This document shows positions 12,701-22,742 of a stretch of DNA of 64,000 bases, one piece after another. The position numbers and the translations under genes are program-made. Position 1 is the stretch's first letter, and every line of letters starts with the position of its first letter. This DNA comes from Lasiodiplodia sp. COLG20 (taxonomy: Eukaryota > Ascomycota > Dothideomycetes > Botryosphaeriales > Botryosphaeriaceae), in the NCBI GenBank assembly GCA_009801085.1, contig VNWV01000001.1:1984001-2048000 (forward strand). The letters are read 5' to 3'. The notes under the pieces were generated by a model. It was not told where the DNA came from, searched no databases, and worked only from the letters and a program-made list of their open reading frames with translations.

Positions 12701-12815
12701 AGTTGCAAGTGCCTGCGGGAGCAAAGGCAAAGTTGATGCAAGCCTGAGCCGATACCGAAGCCGCTTGCAACGCAACGGCTACGAAGCCAAGTAGAGTGGA
12801 TGTTTTGGCAAACAT
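9753..12815 (-). CDS. Secreted Ser/Thr-rich PAN/Apple-domain wall protein with tandem repeats
   Basis: Three exons (12815-12561, 12506-12287, 12229-9753; introns 54 and 57 bp) encode 983 residues. A signal peptide is clear (MFAKTSTLLGFVAVALQAASVSA); an upstream in-frame ATG at 12839 is a possible but less likely start. Residues 1-190 have no family I can name. After a Ser/Ala/Gly linker come two runs of TTATTP hexapeptides (about residues 505-557 and 662-725) separating three Cys-containing modules, about 560-660, 726-825 and 865-965. The first two have the spaced cysteines and central CxxxC of PAN/Apple folds (VEDCLKFCTDKYGTQC, MELCVELCEQTTNC). No GPI signal or membrane helix is seen at the basic C-terminus. 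It is probably O-mannosylated and extracellular or wall-bound; adhesion or carbohydrate binding is inferred. Confidence 0.85.
10531..10720 (-). repeat. Coding minisatellite A (18-bp units, TTATTP)
   Basis: About ten 18-bp units, partly diverged at third codon positions, encode consecutive TTATTP hexapeptides on the minus strand between the first and second Cys modules of the PAN/Apple protein. All length steps keep the frame. The opposite strand is an artefactual Val/Gly open frame. Confidence 0.9.
11033..11190 (-). repeat. Coding minisatellite B (18-bp units plus 9-bp half units)
   Basis: Six to seven 18-bp units encode TTATTP, several almost identical to one another, flanked by 9-bp half units coding TTA. 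It sits before the first Cys module. It is more homogeneous than block A, which suggests more recent expansion or homogenisation. Confidence 0.9.
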
Positions 12816-14011
12816 TGCTGGAAAGTGGAACAAAAGCACGTTAAGGGAAGAGCTCAGCCTCTGCGGCCGAAACAGAGTCCCCTAAAGTTTCACAGATACC
12901 AGCAGATGGCGTTGATATACCCTCCCGTCGCGCTACATTTCAATGAATGAAGTCTTTCAAGTTTTACTGGCAAAAAGCTGCTAGCCGAGGCTTCAGGGGA
13001 TGAGTTGAACATGCGGTGTTGGTTTGCCATTGTTAACTTCCAGATGCAGTTGAACTGGAGTGGGTACCGAAGCTCTACGGCATCCGAGCGACTGGTGCAA
13101 TTGCTGAATGCAGGAAATCTGACTGCTTTCAGTAAATCCTCGAAGGAGGCTCTGCATATTCGAGACCGTCTGCGGAACAGTGTTAAGCTTGAAAGTCGGT
13201 GACCGCGTGAAAGGTGAAAGGCCAACAATTAAACAAAGACCTCATACGAGAGAAACTGCAAAACTGCGGTGCGGAGTCGAGGTACCTCACCCGAAGTGTC
13301 TATTTCGTGCACAAATAAGCAGGGGGTCCTACCTAGGCTTCTCTCCATTTATCATTATTGGTGTTGCACCGTATGTATGAGTGCTGGGGAAGTTGCAACA
13401 TCTGGGTTGAACTCTCCAGAACAAAGCCAGCCGGCGACAGCTTGAAGTAGGTAAGCATTTGTTCGGAGGTTGAAGAAAACAGCACAAAGGAAAGAGAGAA
13501 GAAAAAAGACAGCTTACCTCTCAACACTGTGAAAACACACATATGGTTGATGAAATATAGTAAAATAAGCGTTTCCCAGAGACCACACCAAAGCTTCGTG
13601 ACGCGTAGATATCGCCTGAAGTTTCCTGCGTCGCTCAACGAAAGTATAGCTCGAGATAACGAGGTCTCGTCCAGTCAATCCGCACAATGTCAAAGAAAAC
13701 GGAACCAGGCAATTGAGAAAAGTAAAGGGAAGTCTTTCATCCAAATCACTGTTGCGTTTTCATCAAGAAGAAGAAAAACAAGCCTTTGGAACTCTGAGTG
13801 CGGCAACTGGGTCGACAACATAAACAGACAAAGGGACAACAAATCTGATGTCGAGAACCTAACGACAATCCACAGGCACAGCAAAATCGTGAGAAGAGGG
13901 GATTCTTGCCTGACTGTTTAGATGGTATTTATTCTTGGATATCATATGATAGACACTGAACATAAAATATTTGGTCACTTACCCAACCCCCTACGACCTT
14001 TCGCGTGGCCT
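12816..14011. other. Intergenic, no gene seen
   Basis: Promoter of the PAN/Apple gene (minus strand, next to 12816) and the 3' flank of the aldehyde dehydrogenase. The short frames between 13000 and 13920 have no domain or splice partner and the composition is more A/T-rich than the genes. Confidence 0.5.
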
Positions 14012-15587
14012 TTAGTTCTTGAAGGTGACAGTCTTTGTCTGCAAGAACTCTTCAAGACCCCAGTGGGCGTTGAAACGGCCCCAGCCGCTCTTCTTGTAGC
14101 CGCCGTGCGGCAACGTAGGCTCATCGTGGATACTCATACTGTTGATGTGTACCGCTCTGCAAGATTATTTATCAGCAAGGAGAATGAGGATATGAGATTA
14201 GTAGAAAACTTACCCGGCCTCGATCTGCTTCGCAATCCTCAGTGCGCGTCCAAGGTCCTTGGTGAAAACGGCGCTGGTGAGACCGTATTCGGTGTCATTG
14301 GCGATTCTAATCGCCTCCTCCTCGCTCTCGATCTCAATCAAGCTGACACTGGGGCCGAAGCTCTCCTGGTGATACATATCCATCTCTTCCTTAACACCCT
14401 CGACGACGATCGGACGCAACCGCGTCGCTGAAATCTCACCGGTTTCGGGGTGCTTCTCCTGGCTCTTGTGGTCTCCATGCACGACCTTGGCACCCTTCGT
14501 GACAGCATCTTCGATGAGTTTCCTGTTCTTCTCGATTGCCGCGCCTTGGACCACGATGGGTGCAGGGCCGGCGTCAAAGTGCTCGAGGAAACCCTTCAGC
14601 GCGGGACGGAATTTGTCGATGATGCTCTTGTGGACCAGGATGCGCTCGGTTGACATGCAGACCTGACCGCTGTGAACGAAAGCACCAAGGGCGCATTGCG
14701 TAGCAGCCGTCTCGATGTCGGCGTCGTCAAGGACGATGGCGGAAGCTTTGCCGCCCAGCTCCATGAGGCACGGCTTCAGCGCCTTGCCGGCGGTGGCGGC
14801 AATGATAGAGCCAATGGCCGTGCTACCAGTGAAATTGACCTTCTTGATCACGGGCGAGTTGATCAACTGCGAGGTAACGGCCGGGGAGTCGTCGCGAGTG
14901 GTGTACAAGACATTCAGGACGCCATCCGGCAGGCCTGCCTCGGTGAAGATGCGGCCGATGTTGTAGTAGCAGCGAGGGCTGAGCTCGGAGCCCTTGAGGA
15001 CCGTGGCATTTCCGGCAGCAATGGCGTAGAGAACGGAACGGACACCGAGAATGTATGGGGCGTTCCTGCAGAGAATCGATTTAGCCTCAATTCAAGCCGC
15101 TGCGCCGCAATGCTCCTCCTGGGGCACAAAATGTTACGTACCATGGCGCAATGCCCAGAACCACACCAAAAGGCTCTTTGAGCACCAGAGCGGTGGTGTC
15201 ATCGTCCTGAGTCTGGGGAATGGCGCCCATGATGGCACCGATCCTGCCGGCGACGTCCCTGATGAGCTCGGCAGCGATCATGACGTTGAAGCCGGTGAAC
15301 ATGGCCACAGCGCCCGTCTCCTGCGTCATGTGCTCCTTGAACTCTTCTCCACGTTGCTCCAGCAGGTCCGCGGCCTTCAGCAGGATGTTGCGGCGGGCGA
15401 CGGGCTTGGTCTTGGACCACGCAGGGAAAGCGGCCTTGGCGGCTTGGAGGGCGGCGTCAACATCGCTGGACGAGGCAGAGCTGCACGACCAGAGATCCTT
15501 GTGTGCGCCGGGCGAGTGCACGGCGAAGGTGTTGGAGGTGGTGGTCTCCTTGCCATTGATGAGGAGAGGGATGGTGAAGGACGACAT
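14012..15587 (-). CDS. NAD(P)+-dependent aldehyde dehydrogenase (vanillin/salicylaldehyde type)
   Basis: Three exons (15587-15142, 15065-14214, 14156-14012; introns 76 and 57 bp) give 480 residues, normal for the family. Oxidises an aldehyde to its acid. Landmarks: PWNAPYIL with the oxyanion Asn near 150, Lys near 173, the cofactor-loop FTGST near 227, the general base in LMELGGK (Glu near 251) and the nucleophile in HSGQVCMS (Cys near 285). The end reads SMSIHDEPTLPHGGYKKSGWGR, as in aromatic aldehyde dehydrogenases of the vanillin/salicylaldehyde/benzaldehyde group, so an aromatic substrate is plausible but not proved. No targeting signal is obvious, so it is probably cytosolic. Both splice joins fall inside conserved motifs (PW|NAPY and EAG|AVHINS), which supports the model. 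Confidence 0.92.
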
Positions 15588-16329
15588 GGTGGGGGCGGGG
15601 TAGCTACTGGACGAGTAGTGTCAGCTCAATGCACGCAATTTATAGCGGGACGTCCGGGAAAGCTCACGTGGGGGGTACTACGTACGAAGAGCTGAGCTGA
15701 GCTATCTGTTGTGTTGTGTGACACAATTGCCCGATTCTGCGCGGCGAGCTGAATTCTGCGGGCAGGCGCGATCCCTTATAACGTCAGGGACGGCTGACGG
15801 TTGGCAACACCGGCTGCCTTCTTGAGCAACTGCCGAGATTAATCATTGAGCGGAAGCAATAGTGCGCTCGACATTGTGGTGATCGGCCACGGCCCTGGTC
15901 AAAGCATGGGCGAGCTCTCCACCTTTTGCCCTGAGGAGCAGCCTCGGGATTCAATCATCGCCCTCCACCGGCCCGCGCACGTCCACTTCCCGCAGACCTC
16001 GCTTCGCCAATCCGCCGGCTTGTGGCCGGTCCTTCCGATGCTGCCCCGGCACCTCACCGCAGGTGATGAGCATTGCATATTCGCTCCGCTAGGGTCATCC
16101 TGCCATGATACACTTTCACACTAACTTTCGTTTTTCCTGTCGCTTTTCCTTCTCGTCATGTTTTACTCTCATTGAATACTCTATTGAAAGTAGGCTCCTT
16201 GAGACAGCATTTGTTCCTCTTTGATACAACTCGCGCGGCAACAAAGACATAATACCATTCAAGCAGGGATATCTCTAGCCAACTTCACCCGCAAACAAGG
16301 AGATATACAGGAAAAGCTCCAACCTTCTA
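15588..16329. other. Intergenic: ALDH promoter and GH47 3' region
   Basis: No gene seen. The dehydrogenase promoter lies just above 15588; the stretch toward 16329 is A/T-rich and lies downstream of the minus-strand GH47 gene. Confidence 0.5.
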
Positions 16330-19300
16330 TCATACAACTATCAAATTGCCAATTCTTAGCCCCTGGCTTTCGTACCACCATCTCCTCCGAATACCTACCC
16401 CCACTGCTCTCTCAAACAGCCTCATCGTCTCGTCTCCACCCCCAAGCATGATCAACGGGATCGGATGCGGCCGAGGGATGCCGCCAGCAAGCTTCTGCTC
16501 CTCCTCCAGCAACGGCTGCACGAGATCTGTGCTATCATCTTCCAGGTCCGGGAACGACACGATGACGACCAGCTTGAGCGATGATTGCGAAGGTGCGTAC
16601 GCCGGAATGTTGGCGAGCTTCTGCGAGAAGCTGCATCCGCCACGCCTCAGCACCACGACCTGGTGTTCGCGCGGAACGCTTGCCGGCAGTCGCGAGTCGC
16701 AATTCTCATCGCCTACGTAGACTTTGTTCCAAGGTAAGCCCTCATCGGCCTCGAACTTGCCTTCGTCGCTACTCCGGCTGTGAGGTGGCGGCGCGGCTCC
16801 AGGACCGGTTGACAGCGCCGCCGATAACTGAACGCGCCGGACCTGGTGTTTCCCGTCACCGAAAGCCCGTGTTGACGGATTTGGGGAGGGATTTGCGAGC
16901 GAGTCAAATGGAAGCGTCTCTGTCAGGATATTTTGGATATTCTGGAGAAGGGAGCTTATGAGAGATGGGTTCATCTTGTCCATTTCCAGAGAATCTGGCA
17001 GCGTAATAAGCGACAGAGTGTCGTTGGCTAGAGCAGCTTCGAGAATGTCGTCGAGCGTGTTTGCAGCATGAGAGTCCGGGTCATCGGGAGATGCTCCTTT
17101 GGCAACCGCGGCGGGAGGAGGTTCAAGGGCATCAACGAAGACATCGAGTGCTGTGAGGTCCCGCGTCCTCGTGAAGTACGGATCTGCGGGGTTGAAACTT
17201 GATACCGCATCGCGTGACATGAAGACTTTCTCGTCTCTTCCCAGTGCCACATTGGAAACGGCGTAGATCCTAAAGAGATCGCTACTCGGTTCTTCCTTTG
17301 ACAATCTGCCTTCAGATTCACGTACCATGCCGAGCCGAAGACCGCTCATAGAGTTCACCAGAATGCCACCGCCGATGCGCTGAAGGGAAGCCGCGTTGTT
17401 CATACTGCTGGGCAGGTTCGGGAATGAGAGGTCAAACGTTGCCCGCGCTACCATCTTGGAGCTAGTGCCATTGTACGGTATGAGCTCCGGAGGAAGGGTC
17501 CAAGGGTAGTAGGTGAAGTTTGATGGCGACCGGACGTCCGACAAGGAAATGCTGGGATGGTCTGAATTGAATTCAACAAGCGGTGACTCCAACGTGTCCC
17601 TATTCGGCATCAAATGCAATCTGGCCAGGCTTGCCGCATGGAAAACATCGTCCCGGGCTGCCGTAGTGGAAATGGTGAATGGAACATGGGCCGGGGGAAT
17701 AGGGCAAGTGGCATCATTGACGTAATCCGGAAGTTGTCTGATCGTCTTGCTACGTGCAACAAGGAAGCTGTCGTCTTGGCGGAGTCGCTCAGGTATGACA
17801 AGAGGATGGCCTTCGGTCGTGAACACCCACGGACTTCCCAGATGGTTCAAAGGATGGTCGAAGTCGAAGAGAAGGAAGAGGTACTTGGCAGTTTCGCCGA
17901 GGAAGAAGCTCTCCATACGATCGCTCTTCTCTCCAGTCCTCACATCCTGTAAGCCCGCCCAGCCACACTTGGTCCAACATCTACGCTTGATGTCCCTCAA
18001 AGTCATTTCTCCCACATGCAAGTACCACGGATCTTTCGTCGCACGGTACAGATACCAGGTTGACTCGATGAATTCAGGGCGCCCACCCCACCATCGCAGC
18101 CCCATCTCGATGTTACCAGTTGCGGTCGACCATCTCTCGGGAAGAGCTGAGTAGCGTGTCCATAGCGCCGTATACAGAAGGTGCGTTTCGATTGCTTCGT
18201 CCAGCTCACCGGCCATGGTTAGTAGTCCAGGGTAATAGGCGCTGAGACTGTCGATCCAGAAAGCCCGCATGGCGCCGGTATAGAGATCCACTTGAATGTA
18301 GTGCGGGTGCTGGTGCATCGGGCCACGGTAGATATGTCTGCTTATTCCCGCATGTGCATCTTGCCATACATGGAGGAAGGCTTCGGGTGAGTCTGCTAGC
18401 TCATTCTCCAAATCGTACGGCAGGCCCGAGAGGAGAATGTGCGACTTGAGCGCGTATTCGAAAAAGCTATCGATTCCTGCTCCAATCTGCTGCCTTCAAT
18501 ATTCGCATACTTTCAGGAGAAAAGGTGGAAACTCACGCCGGTGTATGGGCTGACCCATTGTCCTGTCTCAGCATCGATTCCAGAGCCAATGAGGCCAGTA
18601 CTGCTCCGTCGGGCCCAAATCTCCCAGAATGCTCGCTTCGCAACTTTCTCAAACACCACATCTCCGGTCAACCTGCTCAGGGTGGAGAATTCAAGCACAA
18701 GACTACCGGCACCTGCACTGCAGGTCTCCGTTATTTCAGGAGGCGCGTTTGGATTCGTCTGGCATTGACCGTGTTCGGAGTCATTGTTCAGGGGAGAGTT
18801 GGCATAAAATGGTATGCCGAAACGAAGGTTGACGCGAGGATATGGTATGCCAGTTGGGGTGTGGAAAGCCGGGAGTAACCTTTTGCCCAGGTCGTGGGCT
18901 AGACGTAGGAACTGGCCATCATAGACAAAGCCACCAGGCCACTCGATGCCTCGCCGGCCATCCTCGGTGTCGGTGAAGATAGGATCATATCCACGAATCG
19001 GCAATTCGCCTATTGCGAAAAGGTGAGTGCTGAGCAAGCCGCCCAGCCCTCTGATGACCGTTTCAAACAACTGCACTTTGCTGTCCAAGTCGAACCCTCG
19101 CGCTCTTTTCCCTTGTCCGGCGGGCCCATCAGTGCCATCGCCGTAATATTCGACGAAAAGCTTCACGCCGTTCTGGAAGTCTTCCAGCGGGTTCCGGTGG
19201 GCATGTTGGTCAGGCGGAGAAGATGCCAAGATGGCGAGCGTGGACAAGCTGTCGATCAAAGTCAAGGAATAATTGCCGAGCACGTCGTTCACTTCGATGT

Positions 19301-19621
19301 GGGAGGGGTTGGCACGGTCTCGGGTCAAGGCAGAGCACGTCAACGGCCGCAGCTCGTCCTCAGGGAAGGCATGTTTCATGTAATTGTCGTAGCCATGGTA
19401 GAATATGTCTGCGGTCTCCCGTCTACAATTATCGTAAGTGGGGCTGGTCGGAGCGACGCGGGGAGGGCAGACTACTTCAAGGTTGCGATGGCCTCATCGG
19501 TCATGCAGTGCGCGAGAAGCGCGGTGCCCAAGAGCCACAACAGAAGGCATCGTGTGAGGGCAGCGGAGCGGCTGAATGGCGTAGGAGCGGCCCCGATCAG
19601 CGCCAGCCAAGTCGACAGCAT
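16330..19621 (-). CDS. EDEM-like GH47 alpha-mannosidase with C-terminal PA domain
   Basis: Three exons (19621-19476, 19422-18537, 18486-16330; introns 53 and 50 bp) encode 1062 residues. The family trims alpha-1,2-mannose from N-glycans in the ER to mark misfolded glycoproteins for degradation (Htm1/Mnl1/EDEM). An N-terminal hydrophobic segment (LLLWLLGTALLAHC) is a signal sequence or anchor. The GH47 domain spans about residues 50-540: KVQLFETVIRGLGGLLS, TGQWVSPYTGIGAGIDSFFEY across the second splice, PEFIESTWYLYRATKDPWY, and FTTEGHPL, whose Thr is the calcium ligand position. Near residues 920-1060 lies a protease-associated (PA) domain (VVLRRGGCSFSQKLANI), as in EDEM3-like members. An in-frame ATG at 19681 is an alternative start. 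It shares a 300-bp divergent promoter with TIM50. Confidence 0.92.
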
Positions 19622-19921
19622 TCCCTCTGGACGGCCCCCAAGGACGGCATGGGAGGAGCAGGGCGGTTGGAGAGACGGCAAGAATCTCCAAACTCACGCA
19701 GAGGGGCAGTGTGGGGGAGAATAGGACAGCTGGAGCTTAGATGCACGAGTGATGAGCTCGCAGGCCTGTCAGCGAGTCAGTGCGCCAGCCGCCAAGGCCG
19801 GTGCGCGGAAATTCTGGCGGCGGCTGCATCATCATACCTAGCCCGCGCTTCCACACCACTCCAGCCTCGCCAATTCGTCGCAGCGCGCGCCTCTTCTCTT
19901 GTCCGTCCAGCTCCCCCGGCC
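19622..19921. promoter_or_regulatory. Shared divergent promoter, GH47/TIM50
   Basis: The two start codons face away from each other with only 300 bp between them, so one short GC-rich region must hold both core promoters. A pyrimidine-rich patch precedes the TIM50 ATG (about 19850-19920). If the GH47 gene starts at 19681 the space is 240 bp. Confidence 0.6.
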
Positions 19922-21682
19922 ATGCTCTCGCGCGCAGCTGTCCGTCTTGCTGCGGCTCGTCCGCTGCTAGCGCCGCTTCCCAGAGCGCCCGCCGCCGCCT
20001 ACGTGCGCACCTACGCGAAAGACGTCAAGCATCGCGCCACCAAGAAGTCGAACCCTTACGAGTCCAGTCCCAACGTGGCCCGCCCGAAACCGCGCCCCGT
20101 ACCTGAATCCTCGCAGGAAACGGCCGAGTTCAACCCTGCCGCTTCGCCAGACAAGAACACCGCCCCGCAATCACCGCCGGCACCAGGCAAGCCCAAGTCC
20201 GCCGCAGAGCAGTCCTCCGAATCTGCCGACTTCTCCAGATCCCAGCCTGAATTCGAAAGCCCTCAATCAACCGAGGCCAACACCGCTCCCGGCAATGCCT
20301 CTCAGGCGCAAAAGCCTCTGCCCGACTTGAGGCACGGCATTCCCTCCACATTTGCCGAGGAGTTCCTCAAGTCCACTCCGTCGTCCAAGGAGGACGCTCC
20401 CGAGCCAAAGCCCAATGTCACTGAAGACCCTCAATATGAGAAAGCCCAGGACGAAGCATCCGGCGGCGGCTATGGTGATCGTGAGGGTGGCGAGCTTCCG
20501 AAATCCGCGTACGAGACATCTACGGACAGAAAGAGAAACTTGTACGCGAACATAACAATGGTTATGGGTGGCATTATGCTGGCGACTAGCGGCTTATACC
20601 TTGGCCGTGAGTGGGACTCCGAGCAGGAGGCAAAACAGCACCCTGATATTCCTTCCGGCTGGTCCCCATCAGCGGTCTACGCACGTGCGAGGGCCAGGCT
20701 TTCTGGAGCCCTGGGCTACTACACCGAACCTGTCTTCCCCAAGCTGCTCCCGGATGTCGACCCTGCGCCGCCGTACACTCTGGTATTGAGCTTGGAGGAT
20801 CTGCTTGTACACAGCGAGTGGACGCGCGAGCACGGTTGGCGGTTTGCGAAGAGGCCTGGCGTCGATTTCTTCCTGCGCTATCTGTGTCAATACTACGAGC
20901 TTGTCATTTTTACCAGCTTACCCCTAAATTCTGCCGACCCCATCATCAGGAAATTGGACCCTTTCCGTATCGTCATGTGGCCTTTGTTCAGAGAAGCCAC
21001 GCGGTATGAGAAGGGTCAGTACGTCAAGGCAAGTTACCATTGTTGCTACCCGACACACGCCTCGTCTCTAACAGATTTTTAGGACCTGTCCTACCTCAAC
21101 CGTGACCTGAGTAAAACTATCATTATCGATACCAAGGCAGAGCACGTCAAAAATCAGCCTGACAACGCGATTGTCCTTCCTCCATGGAAGGGTGAGAAGA
21201 CCGATAGGGGTCTTGTCTCCCTCGTCCCCTTCCTCGAGTACGTTGCGACAATGGGTATCACTGATGTGCGGACGGCCCTCAAGTCCTTTGAGGGCAAGGA
21301 TATTGCCACCGAATTTGCCATTCGTGAGCAAAAGGCTCGTGAGAATTTCCACAAGCAGCTGGAGGAGGAGCAGTCGCGTAAGCCGAGGCGCAGCGGCATG
21401 GGCGCATTGGCGGGTGCGCTAGGCATGAAGCCAACAGCTCCTCAGGGTGGCCTTGTAATTGGCGGGGGGAGCGCAGCCGAAGGGTTTGCCAAGGGCAAGA
21501 TGCTTTCGGACCAGATTCGCGAGCAAGGCCTCAAGCAATACGAGATTATGGAGAAGGAAATCCGCGAGAACGGTGAGAAGTGGCTTAAGGAGATGGCGGA
21601 GGAAGAGAAGAAGGCGCAAGAAGAAACGATGAAGAGCATGAAGAGCGGCCTTTTCGGTTTCTTCAACGCCAAGCCGGAATGA
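19922..21682 (+). CDS. TIM50: Mitochondrial import inner membrane translocase subunit Tim50
   Basis: Two exons (19922-21028 and 21083-21682) give 568 residues. Tim50 is the TIM23-complex receptor that takes presequence proteins arriving from the TOM complex. The N-terminus is an Arg/Ala-rich amphipathic presequence (MLSRAAVRLAAARPLL), followed by a long disordered Pro/Ser/Glu linker, one membrane helix near residues 203-221 (ITMVMGGIMLATSGLYL) and an FCP1-like phosphatase-fold domain in the intermembrane space (about 275-420). The DxDxT site is degenerate (LVLSLEDLLVH), as in Tim50. The C-terminus is a charged helical tail. The intron must start with GC (GCAAGT) and end TTTTAG to join GQYVK to DLSYLNRDLSK, which matches the family; no GT donor keeps the frame. 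Confidence 0.95.
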
Positions 21683-22742
21683 AAGAACAGTAAGTACGAG
21701 GCTCTAGCAGAGTAGCACAAAAATGGGCGTAATTCCTGGATCTAGGCTTGGGAACGACGATAATTTTCCACTCTTGTTTTTTGCATGATGCGGCGGTGTT
21801 CGAGTTCGCCGCACGATGGGCCTCGAGGTGTACATGTTACAAGGTTGGAGGGTGGGTAACACGACGCTGACTGCAACAGAACTTCTTGTAAACCATGTAT
21901 TATTTATTTCAGAGGCTCAAAAATGAAAGAAACCCGAACAACATTTTTACAACATGGCTGCTTACTTTGCCTTCTGTGATGACGTGCATCGGAGCATCGT
22001 AAAAGCTGACTAGTGAAGTTACAGCAATCTTGGGTCGGACGACGACATGTGTTGCTGCCTGTGCAGCGGAAAGTCGACGTACCAAGCTCTTCTCCGAGGC
22101 AGCACCACTCTACAATAACGATGGGGAAGCACACCGGGTGTTGCTGTCGACTGCTCGAAATACCCGGGTGATGATCCATTCTTGGCGCCTGGGGGGATGT
22201 GCCTTTACATTCCTACATAAGCGCTGGTTGGAGCTATGTCTAACATCGGGTTCTTGACGCCGACTGAGCGTCGGATGAAACGGTTCTCTCAGTTCCGGAC
22301 TCGTCCGGTCTGCTGACGCTCGAAGGGGCATAGGGCGACCCAGCCGAGCTGGAACGATGAGTCAGCCAAATGGAGGTGGCCGCTTAACGGCATCTTGACA
22401 CTTGACACGGCGACAGTTCATGGCCGTGCTGGTTTTTTGCGAGCTCTACGTGGGAGTACACCGCTGAGTGCACCCCCTAAAACCTAGCTGATAGCTACTT
22501 CCTTGAACGCAGTATCTGCGGTCGGATTTTCAGAGTCGCCAGGGCCCAATAGACAATATTCATCGCTGTGGAGAGAAGGCGCTGTCTTCAAAGCTGGTGG
22601 TAGTGACGCCCGTGCGCCCGTCAGTGGCGGCCTTGTCTTTACTTACTCATTAGCGCGCCCAGGCTGACTTCCCCTCAAATCTTCCCACTCGAAAGATACA
22701 CTCCTTCTCCGCCGTGTATCGTAACGGGTAAGGATTACAGCC
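21683..22742. other. Intergenic, no gene seen
   Basis: TIM50 3' flank followed by the promoter of the zinc finger-TENA gene. Only short unsupported frames are present. Confidence 0.5.
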
